Shown: positions 7,767 to 16,231, counted from the stretch's first letter. The stretch: DNA of 17,348 bases from Thiomargarita sp. (GCA_020721025.1 DYNO01000016.1:11495-28842); one strand, 5' to 3'. Numbers and translations: made by a program. Notes: generated from the letters alone by a model not told the origin.

Positions 7767-9008
7767 ATGCACCGTTTTGGGAATTTTAAGAACTTTGCCA
7801 ATGCTGAAATTAATTTGTTTCAACCGCTGACTGTGGTGATTGGAACGAATGGTTCGGGTAAAAGTAATTTGATTGAAGCAATTGAACTCTTTGGTTTTAT
7901 TGCTAACGGCGGGTTATTGCATGAGATCACTGACATTGGACAGGGTGGTAAACTTGAAGTTCGCGGCGGATTGCAAGCCTGTACTCGACATCAAAAAGAC
8001 TTTTTCTCTTTAGAACACTCCAGTGGAGAATTTAAATATCGTATCGACATTCACACAACTTCCTCTCATCCATTTGTTTATAAAGAAAGTCTAAGTTTTG
8101 GCAAAAGCTCAGTCTTTGAAACAGTTCAATCCACTCGTCATGTTCATGTTGTAGAATATAAAATTTTTGGGCGAAATCCCCCCCAATTATCTATCCCATC
8201 CACACAATCTGCACTTTCACAATATAAAGAGTTTCCGACAAAAAACAAAAAAATATTTCATGGCTTATCTATAATTAATCCAATTAAATACTATTTAAAA
8301 TCCTCGTTTGTTTTTGATCCCAATCCCAAACTGATGCGAGATTATGAACGGATTGGCAATCAGATATTGGCGAAAAATGGGGCAAATATTTCAGCCGTGT
8401 TGTATGGTCTGTCAAAAGGCGCGGATGAGGAAAAGCAAAGTTTGCAACGTTTATTTCATTGGATTCAACAACTTCCTGATGAACCTTTTGAAGATTTTAA
8501 ATTTGTAGTGGTCAAAGAACTTAACGATGTGATTTTTGGTTTCAAAACGCATGAGACCGGCGAACTAATCAGTGCAAAGGTGTTATCAGACGGGACGTTA
8601 CGTTGTTTAGCGGTGTTGACTGCCCTAGAAACTGTAAAAGAGTATTCTCGCATCATCATTGAAGAATTTGACAATGGTCTGCATCCAAGTCGAGTTAAAA
8701 TATTGGTGCAAGCAATGGAAGAGTGTTGTGAGCGGCGCAAGTTAAATCTTTTAGTCACCACTCATAATCCTGCGACATTAAATGCGTTGAGTATCAAACA
8801 ATTAGATGGAGTTGTGTTATGTCATTGGAATGCAGCCACTCATGCGTCAGATTTATTGCGACTGTCTGAACTGCCCCATCATGATGAATTGTTATCGCGG
8901 GGACAATTAGGGGATTTGGTCACTCGCCAAGTCATTGATACTTATCTCGCTCCCAACTTTGAACAAGATCGCAAGGAAAAGGCGTTGGCATGGCTGGCAA
9001 ACTTTTAA
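7767..9008 (+). CDS. SMC/RecF-like AAA ATPase paired with a PIN protein
   Basis: A 413-residue predicted ATPase of the AAA_21/AAA_15 type. It starts MHRFGNFKNFANAEINLFQPLT, the N-terminal strand pair of RecF/OLD-like ATPases. Walker A is GTNGSGKSN (from residue 26), an ABC-signature-like LSDGTLR is at 273-279, Walker B IIIEEFDNGLHP at 296-307, and the switch histidine in VTTHNP at 330-335. No TOPRIM or other nuclease domain follows, so it is not an OLD protein. The frame is open to 7653 inside a palindromic repeat; GGAAGG at 7753-7758 favours ATG 7767. The 3' end overlaps the PIN gene by 19 bases, implying coupled translation. Such ATPases commonly drive or gate a partner effector in phage-defence systems; that role is inferred here. 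Confidence 0.88.
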   Translation: MHRFGNFKNFANAEINLFQPLTVVIGTNGSGKSNLIEAIELFGFIANGGLLHEITDIGQGGKLEVRGGLQACTRHQKDFFSLEHSSGEFKYRIDIHTTSSHPFVYKESLSFGKSSVFETVQSTRHVHVVEYKIFGRNPPQLSIPSTQSALSQYKEFPTKNKKIFHGLSIINPIKYYLKSSFVFDPNPKLMRDYERIGNQILAKNGANISAVLYGLSKGADEEKQSLQRLFHWIQQLPDEPFEDFKFVVVKELNDVIFGFKTHETGELISAKVLSDGTLRCLAVLTALETVKEYSRIIIEEFDNGLHPSRVKILVQAMEECCERRKLNLLVTTHNPATLNALSIKQLDGVVLCHWNAATHASDLLRLSELPHHDELLSRGQLGDLVTRQVIDTYLAPNFEQDRKEKALAWLANF

Positions 9009-9475
9009 TTGTGGTGGATACCAGTTATTGGGTTGAATTGTTTAAAATTCCTCAACATTATTCCGAAACAAATCATTTTGCCATCAAAAAGAAATTTGCT
9101 TGGGCAATCGAACAAAAAGCCACCTTGTATTTTCCCTTGCCTTGCGTCTATGAATTGGCAAATCACATTGCCCATGTCCGAGATGGCAATGCACGCAGAA
9201 ATTTAGCAGAGCAACTTTATCAAACAGTTACCAATAATCCGTCGATCCTTGTCACTCCTGCTTGTGCTGTGAATGAACTATCTAAATTTATCGAACGTTT
9301 TAAAAATGAATATGTTATGAGCGGAATTGGTTTAGCAGATGCGGCGGTAATTGATGCTGCGAAACATCTTAAAAATCAAAATAATCAAGTATATATCTGG
9401 ACATTGGAAGCGACGATTAAAGCCAGAGAACCAGACAAAGAACCCACACCATCGCAACATGTACTTAGAAAATAA
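8990..9475 (+). CDS. PIN-domain protein, putative ribonuclease effector
   Basis: A 161-residue protein with PIN-fold features. The N-terminal strand LLIVVDTSYWVELF supplies D10, CVYELANHI gives E55, and GIGLADAAVIDAA gives D117 and D122. The fourth acidic position, usually a TxD, appears as WTLE (E140). PIN domains are metal-dependent RNases, familiar from VapC toxins. There is no VapB-like antitoxin; the partner is instead the overlapping AAA ATPase upstream, with AAGG about seven bases before the ATG. The last seven codons (S155-K161) and the stop lie in DNA nearly identical to an internal piece of phaC read in another frame, so the original C-terminus may have been replaced. Fold call moderate, function inferred. 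Confidence 0.75.
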   Translation: MAGKLLIVVDTSYWVELFKIPQHYSETNHFAIKKKFAWAIEQKATLYFPLPCVYELANHIAHVRDGNARRNLAEQLYQTVTNNPSILVTPACAVNELSKFIERFKNEYVMSGIGLADAAVIDAAKHLKNQNNQVYIWTLEATIKAREPDKEPTPSQHVLRK

Positions 9476-9522
9476 GTTGTCGTAACCAAATGCGTTGACG
9501 ACGTGCGATGTGCCGATTAATT
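9452..9522 (+). repeat. Displaced 71-bp copy of an internal phaC segment
   Basis: Positions 9452-9522 match phaC 7155-7225 without gaps at 67 of 71 bases, same orientation. The four differences are all transitions. In the phaC reading frame the copy has a stop (CAA to TAA). Similarity ends abruptly on both sides. It marks the right boundary of the ATPase/PIN unit and overlaps the end of the PIN gene. Confidence 0.92.
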
Positions 9523-9559
9523 GGTATCATTATCTTGTTCAGTTAATTAGGAAATTGAA

Positions 9560-11350
9560 TTGACCCACTATCAAGATATTCCCCCTATTCGCCTGCTTGA
9601 ACCGGTGATTACCAACCAAATTGCTGCGGGAGAGGTGGTAGAACGTCCCGCGTCTGTGGTGAAAGAATTACTCGAAAATAGTCTTGATGCTCAAGCAGAT
9701 ACGTTGGATATCGAAATCGAACAGGGTGGCATTGGCTTGATTCGAGTGCGTGACAATGGTTGCGGAATTCGTGAGTCCGATTTGCGCCTTGCCCTCAGCC
9801 GTCATGCCACCAGTAAGATCACTTGTATTGACGATTTGGAACGGATTGCAAGTTTGGGATTTCGCGGTGAAGCCCTTGCCAGTATTGCGTCTGTTTCTCG
9901 TCTGGTGCTGAATTCTCGTTTTTTTGAGGCAGAACACGGCTACAGCCTGCGTAACGAGGATAATTCATTAAATCCCATCGCTCACCCCGTTGGTACCACA
10001 GTGGAAGTTCGTGATTTATTTTACAATATTCCCGCGCGCCGTAAATTTTTGCGAACTGAAAAAACTGAATTTAGCAACGTTCAAGAAACGATCAAACGGT
10101 TGGCATTGAGTCGTTTTACAGTCGGTTTTAAACTGTCGCACAACCATAAAATTTTGATGGCGTTGAAACCCGCTTTGTCAGAAAATCAACAATTACAACG
10201 AATTGCAACCTTATGTGGTACAGAAATGGCGGATCATCTGCTCACGGTTGACACTAATACTGCGGGAATGCACCTTTCTGGCTGGTTGACGCAACCCACG
10301 CATTCCCGGAGCCAAGCAGATTTGCAATATTTCTTTCTCAACGGGCGAGTGATTCGGGACAAAGTGATTACCCATGCGGTGCGTGAAGCCTATCACGATG
10401 TGTTACACGCCGGGCGACATCCTTGTTTTATCTTATACTTGCACGTTGATCCTGCGGAAGTCGATGTAAATGTTCATCCCAGCAAAAGTGAAGTGCGATT
10501 TGCGCAAAGTAATTGGGTTCATGATTTTTTGACACAAAGTCTCAAAGAGGTTTTGGCAGGCACCTCGCCGACACTTGCCCCCTTGCCCACGCGACCTTTG
10601 TCCCCACTTGCCACGACTCCCACATCACAGCCTTTTTCTCGGCTGTCGTTACCCGAACGCCCACAACGTCAGCAAGTGCAAGAATCATTGTCAAATTATC
10701 AAACGCTTAAGAATACACTGCCCCCTGTTGTGCCAGACGCGCCCGAAGCATCGCCCCCGCAATTATCTCCGATGCCGCCACTGGGTTACGCGCTCGCGCA
10801 ACTGTATCAACTGTATATTTTGGCGCAAAATGCAGAAGGTTTCGTCATCATTGATATGCACGCAGCCCATGAAAGAATTTTGTACGAACGATTGAAAACC
10901 GCTTTATTTAATCACAATATCGCCGTCCAAACCTTGCTATTGCCCGTCAAATTGTTGGTCAATCCGAACGAAGCAGAGACTTTGGCGGAAGCGTTGCCCC
11001 TATTACAACAGTTAGGATTTGAAGTGACGCGCAGTGGTGAAGAAAGTTTTGTGATTCGTCAAGTCCCCAGTTTACTGGCAACCCAAGATTGTGCCCAATT
11101 AATCAAGGACGTGGTCGCGGACATGCGCCGTTGGGAAACCAGCACTCGCATTCAGGAACAATTATTGACCAGTTTAGCGACTCAAGCCTGTCACCAAGCG
11201 ATTCGGGCGGGCAAAACGCTCACGGTGGCGGAAATGAACCAATTATTGCGAGATATTGAACAAACGCCTCGCAGCAATCAATGCAATCACGGACGACCGA
11301 CTTGGGTGCAATGGCAATTAAAAGAAATCGCAAGTTGGTTTGCAAGATAA
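9560..11350 (+). CDS. mutL: DNA mismatch repair protein MutL, endonuclease type
   Basis: A 596-residue MutL, the ATPase that couples MutS mismatch recognition to strand removal. The N-terminal GHKL ATPase shows NQIAAGEVVERPASVVKELLEN in two adjoining stretches (E36, N40), RDNGCGI (64-70), RHATSKI (81-87) and GFRGEAL (100-106). A proline-rich linker (about 335-408) leads to the dimerisation domain. There DMHAAHERILYE (432-443) fits the endonuclease motif DQHA(X)2E(X)4E with M for Q, with later ACHQAIRAG and QCNHGRPTW. E. coli-type MutL lacks this motif, so strand nicking independent of MutH is likely. The start is TTG 9560, supported by AGGAA at 9549-9553 and by homology; no ATG fits. Confidence 0.96.
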   Translation: MTHYQDIPPIRLLEPVITNQIAAGEVVERPASVVKELLENSLDAQADTLDIEIEQGGIGLIRVRDNGCGIRESDLRLALSRHATSKITCIDDLERIASLGFRGEALASIASVSRLVLNSRFFEAEHGYSLRNEDNSLNPIAHPVGTTVEVRDLFYNIPARRKFLRTEKTEFSNVQETIKRLALSRFTVGFKLSHNHKILMALKPALSENQQLQRIATLCGTEMADHLLTVDTNTAGMHLSGWLTQPTHSRSQADLQYFFLNGRVIRDKVITHAVREAYHDVLHAGRHPCFILYLHVDPAEVDVNVHPSKSEVRFAQSNWVHDFLTQSLKEVLAGTSPTLAPLPTRPLSPLATTPTSQPFSRLSLPERPQRQQVQESLSNYQTLKNTLPPVVPDAPEASPPQLSPMPPLGYALAQLYQLYILAQNAEGFVIIDMHAAHERILYERLKTALFNHNIAVQTLLLPVKLLVNPNEAETLAEALPLLQQLGFEVTRSGEESFVIRQVPSLLATQDCAQLIKDVVADMRRWETSTRIQEQLLTSLATQACHQAIRAGKTLTVAEMNQLLRDIEQTPRSNQCNHGRPTWVQWQLKEIASWFAR

Positions 11351-11374
11351 AAATAATTACAAATCAAATAGTTC

Positions 11375-11428
11375 CTCGTTCCCATGCGCTGGCGTGGGAA
11401 TGCAGTCCAGACGCGCCAGCGTCACGAG
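11375..11428. repeat. Double-hairpin repeat element
   Basis: Outer arms CTCGT (11375-11379) and ACGAG (11424-11428) enclose two hairpins: TTCCCATGC/GCGTGGGAA (11379-11400, one G-T pair, loop GCTG) and GACGC/GCGTC (11410-11423, loop GCCA). The layout, with TTCCCAYGC...GCGTGGGAATGC followed by a GACGC...GCGTC hairpin, resembles a dispersed repeat I associate with Thiotrichales and cyanobacterial genomes. It lies just after mutL and could also act as a terminator. Confidence 0.7.
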
Positions 11429-11491
11429 TTTTGAATTTGAGTTCTTGAATAACACCAGTTTTTTCCTATTTCTCCTTAAGTCAATGGCTTT

Positions 11492-11599
11492 GAAGCACAT
11501 GGCACAGTAAGACATTGCAACAATCCACTCCTTAAATACTTTCGCAACAAAGAAAATCCATTCCTGCTCAAAATTCTAAGCATTTTTAAAATTAATTGA
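11492..11599 (+). pseudogene. Second TnpB N-terminal remnant
   Basis: The frame reads EAHGTVRHCNNPLLKYFRNK and onward through ENPFLLK to a TGA at 11597. Bases 11508-11572 align without gaps to 3740-3804 of the other TnpB remnant at 54 of 65 positions. The HGTVRH segment fits the conserved A-x-G-T-x-R motif of TnpB N-termini. Start and the remaining 300 or more residues are missing, and no TnpA or IS end is visible. Confidence 0.6.
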
Positions 11600-11884
11600 T
11601 TGATTTCAAAAATATTTCATTATCACCAACTGCCTGGGACCTTATCCAGTTATCTTATTCAGCATCTGGGACTTTTTCAGATGTCACCGATAAATTGGAT
11701 GACCTATCATGCTATCCGATTTTTGATTTATAATATCTGCGTTTAATATTAAAATGTTAGTTTGTACCGCGTTTAATTACAATCTCCTTATCATTAATTG
11801 TCAATATGGCGAACCATTTGCTTGTCCCTCTACTGTCTCGTGACTATTTGATTGACTTGGGAAAATTTTGAAGGAGCCCACACA
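11600..11884. other. Gene-free upstream region of the REC-kinase gene
   Basis: No coding signal is seen. CTGGGAC occurs twice about 40 bases apart (near 11633 and 11666). A TATAAT at 11729-11734 is a possible -10 but lacks an acceptable -35. AAGGAG at 11871-11876 is the ribosome-binding site of the following gene. Confidence 0.45.
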
Positions 11885-12967
11885 ATGGCAACCAGTAATA
11901 AAATTTTAATTGTTGATGACGAGCGCAGTATGCGGATGCAGCTTGAATCCATGTTATCTGGTGATGAATATGAAATTTTCACTCTTGACAGCGGAATCAA
12001 GGTGTTAGAAAATCTTGGGCAGATGGCACCTGACCTGATTATTCTGGATTTAATGATGCCAGAAATTGACGGTTTTGAAGTATGTCGTCGCGTCAAAGCC
12101 GATTCACAATTTCAACATATTCCTATTATTTTAGTCACCGTATTAGACAGCAAAAAAGCACTGGCACAAGGATTGGAGGCGGGCGCGGATGATTTTTTAC
12201 AAAAGCCTGTCAGCAAATTAGAATTGCGGGCGCGGGTGCGCTCCATGTTACGGATTAAACGCCAATATGATGAGTTAGAAGCAACGCTGAAAATGCGTGA
12301 AGAACTGTCAAATATGATTGTGCACGACATGTCGAGCCCCATTGTTTCAGTATTGCTGCACGCGACACTCATGGCAGAAAAAATCACCGATCCTGAGATA
12401 CTTAAACATTTAGAAATGATCCAACTGTCTGCCGAGCGTTTAGACTCTTTTGTCAATGATATGCTGATGTTAGCTAAAATGGAACAAAGCAGTTTACGGC
12501 TGAATTTATCGCTCAATGACGTAAATCAATTGGCATTAGACGCAGAAAAACATTTTACAATTATTGCACAATCGCGCAGCATTAAATTAGTGATGGACTT
12601 GCCACAAAAACCGATTGAAATTCAAATAGATAACAACCTATTTCGCCGAATCATTGCCAATTTACTGGCGAACGCGTTGCAATATTCTCCCCCAAATACC
12701 ACCGTAACCTTGAGTTTGCGCGCCCTGCCCTCGAATGAAAAAGGCGTACATTTGTGTTTGCAAGTGATTGATGAGGGCCCCGGCATTCCTGAAGAATATC
12801 ATAAACGGATTTTTGAAAAATTTGAAGTGATTGATTTGCGTCGAAAAGGAATTGTTCAAATTGGTTTAGGATTAACTTTTTGCAAAATGGCGGTCGAAGC
12901 TCACGGTGGTAGAATCTTTGTGCAACCGAATCATCCACAAGGTTCTACTTTTGTCGTTGAAATCTAA
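11885..12967 (+). CDS. Hybrid signalling protein: receiver domain followed by histidine kinase
   Basis: A 360-residue cytosolic protein with an N-terminal receiver and a C-terminal kinase. The receiver (about 1-120) has D11/D12, phosphoacceptor D55 in LILDLMMPE, T85 and K107 in QKP. A HisKA helix carries H147 in MIVHDMSSP, and the HATPase domain shows N259/N263 (N box), DEGPGIP (G1, 296-302), an F-box-like IFEKFEV and GLGL (G2, 327-330). There are no membrane spans or DNA-binding domain, so it probably relays a phosphate signal from another sensor. The frame opens 11 codons earlier, but AAGGAG at 11871-11876 fixes ATG 11885. hemH begins 26 bases downstream and may share the transcript. No partner gene is adjacent. 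Confidence 0.93.
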   Translation: MATSNKILIVDDERSMRMQLESMLSGDEYEIFTLDSGIKVLENLGQMAPDLIILDLMMPEIDGFEVCRRVKADSQFQHIPIILVTVLDSKKALAQGLEAGADDFLQKPVSKLELRARVRSMLRIKRQYDELEATLKMREELSNMIVHDMSSPIVSVLLHATLMAEKITDPEILKHLEMIQLSAERLDSFVNDMLMLAKMEQSSLRLNLSLNDVNQLALDAEKHFTIIAQSRSIKLVMDLPQKPIEIQIDNNLFRRIIANLLANALQYSPPNTTVTLSLRALPSNEKGVHLCLQVIDEGPGIPEEYHKRIFEKFEVIDLRRKGIVQIGLGLTFCKMAVEAHGGRIFVQPNHPQGSTFVVEI

Positions 12968-12993
12968 GATTTTTTATCATCAAGTTCCATTAT

Positions 12994-14103
12994 ATGCGTA
13001 GTTATCTCACTGCTGTTCCCCATCATCATGAAGTTATTCCTATTACCGGGGTGTTGCTGGTCAATTTGGGCACGCCTGAAGCCCCCACTCCCGCCGCTGT
13101 TCGCCGCTATCTTGCTGAATTCTTAAGCGATCCTCGCGTCACTGAAATGCCTCGTTGGTTATGGTGGTGGATACTACACGGCATTATTTTACGAGTGCGT
13201 CCGGCGCGGGTGGCACGCAATTATCAAAAAATTTGGACTAACGAAGGTTCGCCACTACTCAGCATCAGTTTTGCCCAAGTCGCGGCATTGCAGCAACAAA
13301 TTGATCGTCATTTTGCCTCGCCGTTCAAAGTGGTACTCGCGATGCGTTACGGACATCCTTCGATAGCGGAAGGGTTAGAACAACTGCGTCAGGCAAATGC
13401 TCAGAAAATCATCATATTACCATTGTATCCCCAATATGCTTCGGCGACAACGGGTTCGGTATTTGACGGATGCGCGGCGGTGTTAAAACAGTATAGGGTG
13501 TTGCCAGAATTACGTTTTATCACGCATTATCACGATCAAACGGCGTATATCACTGCTCTGGCAACGCAAATTAAAAATCACTGGCGCACGCACGGTCAAT
13601 CGGAACAATTGTTATTTTCATTTCATGGGCTACCGAAACGATTTTTTTTATCGGGCGATCCGTATTATTGCGAATGTCAAAAAACGGCGCGTTTGGTGGC
13701 GAATCAGTTGAATTTAGCAGAGAAATCGTGGCAAGTGGTGTTTCAATCGCGCTTCGGGCGGGAAGAATGGTTGCAGCCGTACATGGATAACACCTTGAAA
13801 AGTTTGGCTCAAACGGGCATACGTCGGGTGGATGTCATTTGTCCCGGATTTGCCGCCGATTGTTTGGAAACGCTGGAGGAAATTAATCATACTTACCGCA
13901 ACTTATTTCTACAGGCGGGGGGCAAGGAGTTTCATTACATTCCCGCATTGAATGATCAACCTGAGCATATTCAAGCCTTACTCGAATTAATTATTCAGCA
14001 CACTCAAGGCTGGCAAATGCCAACGCTCACGGAATTGCAACAGGAAGCCACCTTACGCGCGCAACGAGTGGCAGATGATAAGCAGTATCGTGATGAGTTG
14101 TAA
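12994..14103 (+). CDS. hemH: Ferrochelatase
   Basis: A 369-residue ferrochelatase, which inserts Fe2+ into protoporphyrin IX in the last step of protoheme synthesis. Family marks are GVLLVNLGTPEAPT near the N-terminus, the signature LLFSFHGLPKRFF with catalytic H211, DPYYCECQKTA, QSRFGREEWLQPYMD, and CPGFAADCLETLEEI with E292. A WLWWWILHG stretch (56-64) is the membrane-facing lip. C-terminal residues beyond about 345 form an extra charged tail. No clear ribosome-binding site precedes ATG 12994; translation may depend on the upstream kinase gene 26 bases away. It converges on dnaK. Confidence 0.96.
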   Translation: MRSYLTAVPHHHEVIPITGVLLVNLGTPEAPTPAAVRRYLAEFLSDPRVTEMPRWLWWWILHGIILRVRPARVARNYQKIWTNEGSPLLSISFAQVAALQQQIDRHFASPFKVVLAMRYGHPSIAEGLEQLRQANAQKIIILPLYPQYASATTGSVFDGCAAVLKQYRVLPELRFITHYHDQTAYITALATQIKNHWRTHGQSEQLLFSFHGLPKRFFLSGDPYYCECQKTARLVANQLNLAEKSWQVVFQSRFGREEWLQPYMDNTLKSLAQTGIRRVDVICPGFAADCLETLEEINHTYRNLFLQAGGKEFHYIPALNDQPEHIQALLELIIQHTQGWQMPTLTELQQEATLRAQRVADDKQYRDEL

Positions 14104-14145
14104 TCAAAGTTGTTTACCAAAACTTCATGATAAATATGATGAAAC

Positions 14146-14177
14146 GGTGGGCAAAACAAAAATATATTTTACCCACC
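14146..14177. terminator. Hairpin between convergent hemH and dnaK
   Basis: GGTGGGCAAAA (14146-14156) pairs with TTTTACCCACC (14167-14177) with one mismatch around a 10-base loop. A-tract and T-tract lie inside the stem base on each strand. It ends nine bases before the dnaK stop, so it probably serves both genes. The run of T after the stem is poor. Confidence 0.6.
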
Positions 14178-14185
14178 CTCTTGAT

Positions 14186-16156
14186 TTAACGTTTATCTTT
14201 CACTTCTTCAAATTCTGCATCGACCACATTGCTATCTTGCGGTTTGGATTGCTGATGATAGGCTGCTGCCGCCGCCGCTGCTTCTGCTGCCTCGGTAAAA
14301 CCCGCCCCCATACCTCCCATATCTGCCGGATTTACCCCTGCTGCACCATAAGCTTGTTGGGCAATTTTGCCAGATAATTCGAGTAAGGTACTGGTTTTTG
14401 CTTCAATTTCCGCTTTATCATCGCCACTCATCACCCGTTTCAAATCTTCGATGGCTTTTTCAATCCCTTCTTTATCCGAGGCACTGACTTTATCACCCAA
14501 ATCTTTCAACGACTTAGTGATGGTATGAATCATATTATCCGCTTGATTGCGCGCACTGACCAACTCATGCAACCGTTTATCTTCCGCCGCGTTCGCCTCC
14601 GCATCCTTGACCATCCGCTGAATTTCTTCATCGCTCAATCCGCTGGAAGCCTTGATTTGAATGGATTGTTCCTTGCCCGTGGCTTTATCCTTTGCAGAAA
14701 CGTGTAAAATACCATTCGCATCAATATCAAACGTCACTTCAATCTGTGGGACACCGCGTTGCGCAACAGGAATGCCGGTTAAATCAAAGCGCGCCAAGGA
14801 CTTATTCGCCGAAGCCAATTCCCGTTCACCTTGCAATACATGCACCGTTACCGCAGTTTGACTATCATCCGCAGTCGAGAAAATTTGTGAATGGCGGGTC
14901 GGTATCGTGGTATTTTTAGGAATTAATTTCGTCATCACACTGCCCAACGTTTCAATTCCCAACGATAACGGCGTAACATCCAGTAATAAAACATCTTTCA
15001 CTTCGCCCGCCAACACTGCCCCCTGCACCGCCGCGCCCACCGCAACGGCTTCGTCAGGATTGACATCTTTGCGAGGTTCTTTGCCAAATACCCGTTTTAC
15101 CAACGCTTGCACCAAGGGCATCCGCGTTTGACCACCAACTAAAATCACCTCGTCAATATCGCTGGGATTGAGTCCGGCATCTTTCAGGGCAATTTTGCAT
15201 GGTTCGACCGTTTTTTCCACCAAACTTTCCACCAACGATTCTAACTTGGCGCGATTCAGTTTGATATTTAAATGTTTCGGACCCGTCGCATCCGCAGTCA
15301 CATAGGGTAAATTAATTTCTGTTTGTTGACTGGAAGACAATTCAATTTTTGCTTTTTCAGCGGCTTCTTTCAAACGTTGCAATGCTAACGGGTCTTTTTT
15401 CAAATCAACGGAACTTTCCCGTTTAAATTCATCGACTAAATAATCAATGACTCGCATATCAAAATCTTCGCCACCCAAGAACGTGTCGCCATTGGTGGAT
15501 AATACTTCAAACTGTTGCTCGCCATCAACTTCAGCAATTTCAATGATTGACACGTCGAACGTCCCGCCGCCCAAGTCATACACTGCAATTTTGGCATCGC
15601 CGCGTTTTTTATCCATTCCATAAGCCAATGCCGCCGCGGTCGGTTCATTGATAATTCTTTTCACTTCCAGCCCGGCGATCCGCCCAGCATCCTTTGTTGC
15701 TTGACGTTGCGAATCGTTAAAATACGCAGGCACCGTGATCACCGCTTCCGTCACCGGTTCGCCCAAATAATCTTCGGCGGTTTTCTTCATTTTCATCAAC
15801 ACACGAGCGGAAATTTCTGGCGGAGCCATTTTTTTGCCCTTCGCTTCCACCCAAGCATCCCCATTGTCGGCACTGACAATTTTATAAGGCACCATGCTGA
15901 TATCACGTTGCACCACGTTGTCGCTAAATTTGCGTCCGATCAAACGTTTCACGGCAAATAATGTATTTTGCGGATTGGTAACTGCTTGACGTTTCGCAGA
16001 TTGTCCAACTAAAATTTCATCGTCATTGGCAAATGCGACCACAGAAGGCGTTGTCCGCGCCCCTTCACTGTTTTCGATCACCCGTACATTTTTACCTTCC
16101 ATCACCGCGACACAAGAGTTTGTTGTGCCTAAATCAATCCCAATAATTCTTGCCAT
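14186..16156 (-). CDS. dnaK: Chaperone DnaK (Hsp70)
   Basis: A 656-residue Hsp70, the ATP-driven chaperone that binds unfolded peptides with DnaJ and GrpE. All three family signatures are present: IDLGTTNSC (7-15), VYDLGGGTFDVSI (192-204) and VILVGGQTRMPLVQ (337-350). The interdomain linker DVLLLDVTPLS is at 388-398, and the C-terminus ends EFEEVKDKR. It is somewhat longer than E. coli DnaK (638 aa), partly through an alanine-rich stretch (EAAEAAAAAAAYH) before the tail. The start is fixed by homology; AGAGG lies 11 bases upstream, a long spacing. A sigma32-like promoter lies about 170 bases upstream, between grpE and dnaK. dnaJ does not follow; hemH converges instead. Confidence 0.99.
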   Translation of the reverse strand: MARIIGIDLGTTNSCVAVMEGKNVRVIENSEGARTTPSVVAFANDDEILVGQSAKRQAVTNPQNTLFAVKRLIGRKFSDNVVQRDISMVPYKIVSADNGDAWVEAKGKKMAPPEISARVLMKMKKTAEDYLGEPVTEAVITVPAYFNDSQRQATKDAGRIAGLEVKRIINEPTAAALAYGMDKKRGDAKIAVYDLGGGTFDVSIIEIAEVDGEQQFEVLSTNGDTFLGGEDFDMRVIDYLVDEFKRESSVDLKKDPLALQRLKEAAEKAKIELSSSQQTEINLPYVTADATGPKHLNIKLNRAKLESLVESLVEKTVEPCKIALKDAGLNPSDIDEVILVGGQTRMPLVQALVKRVFGKEPRKDVNPDEAVAVGAAVQGAVLAGEVKDVLLLDVTPLSLGIETLGSVMTKLIPKNTTIPTRHSQIFSTADDSQTAVTVHVLQGERELASANKSLARFDLTGIPVAQRGVPQIEVTFDIDANGILHVSAKDKATGKEQSIQIKASSGLSDEEIQRMVKDAEANAAEDKRLHELVSARNQADNMIHTITKSLKDLGDKVSASDKEGIEKAIEDLKRVMSGDDKAEIEAKTSTLLELSGKIAQQAYGAAGVNPADMGGMGAGFTEAAEAAAAAAAYHQQSKPQDSNVVDAEFEEVKDKR

Positions 16157-16231
16157 ACGATTTCATGCCTCTGTAGTAAATTCGTTTAATGAAAAAATTT
16201 ATTCATTTTAAATCAGTCTGTTATCCATGAT

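Noticed and set aside
7155..9522. The two phaC-like segments as long terminal repeats of a mobile element enclosing the module
   Set aside because: The left copy is inside intact phaC rather than at a boundary, no transposase or integrase lies between them, and a target-site duplication cannot be defined.
11729..11734. TATAAT as promoter of the REC-kinase gene
   Set aside because: No acceptable -35 element or extended -10 TG was found; kept only as a remark in the intergenic entry.
14525..15961. Several 60-86-codon plus-strand frames inside dnaK
   Set aside because: They are shadows of the conserved dnaK gene on the other strand.
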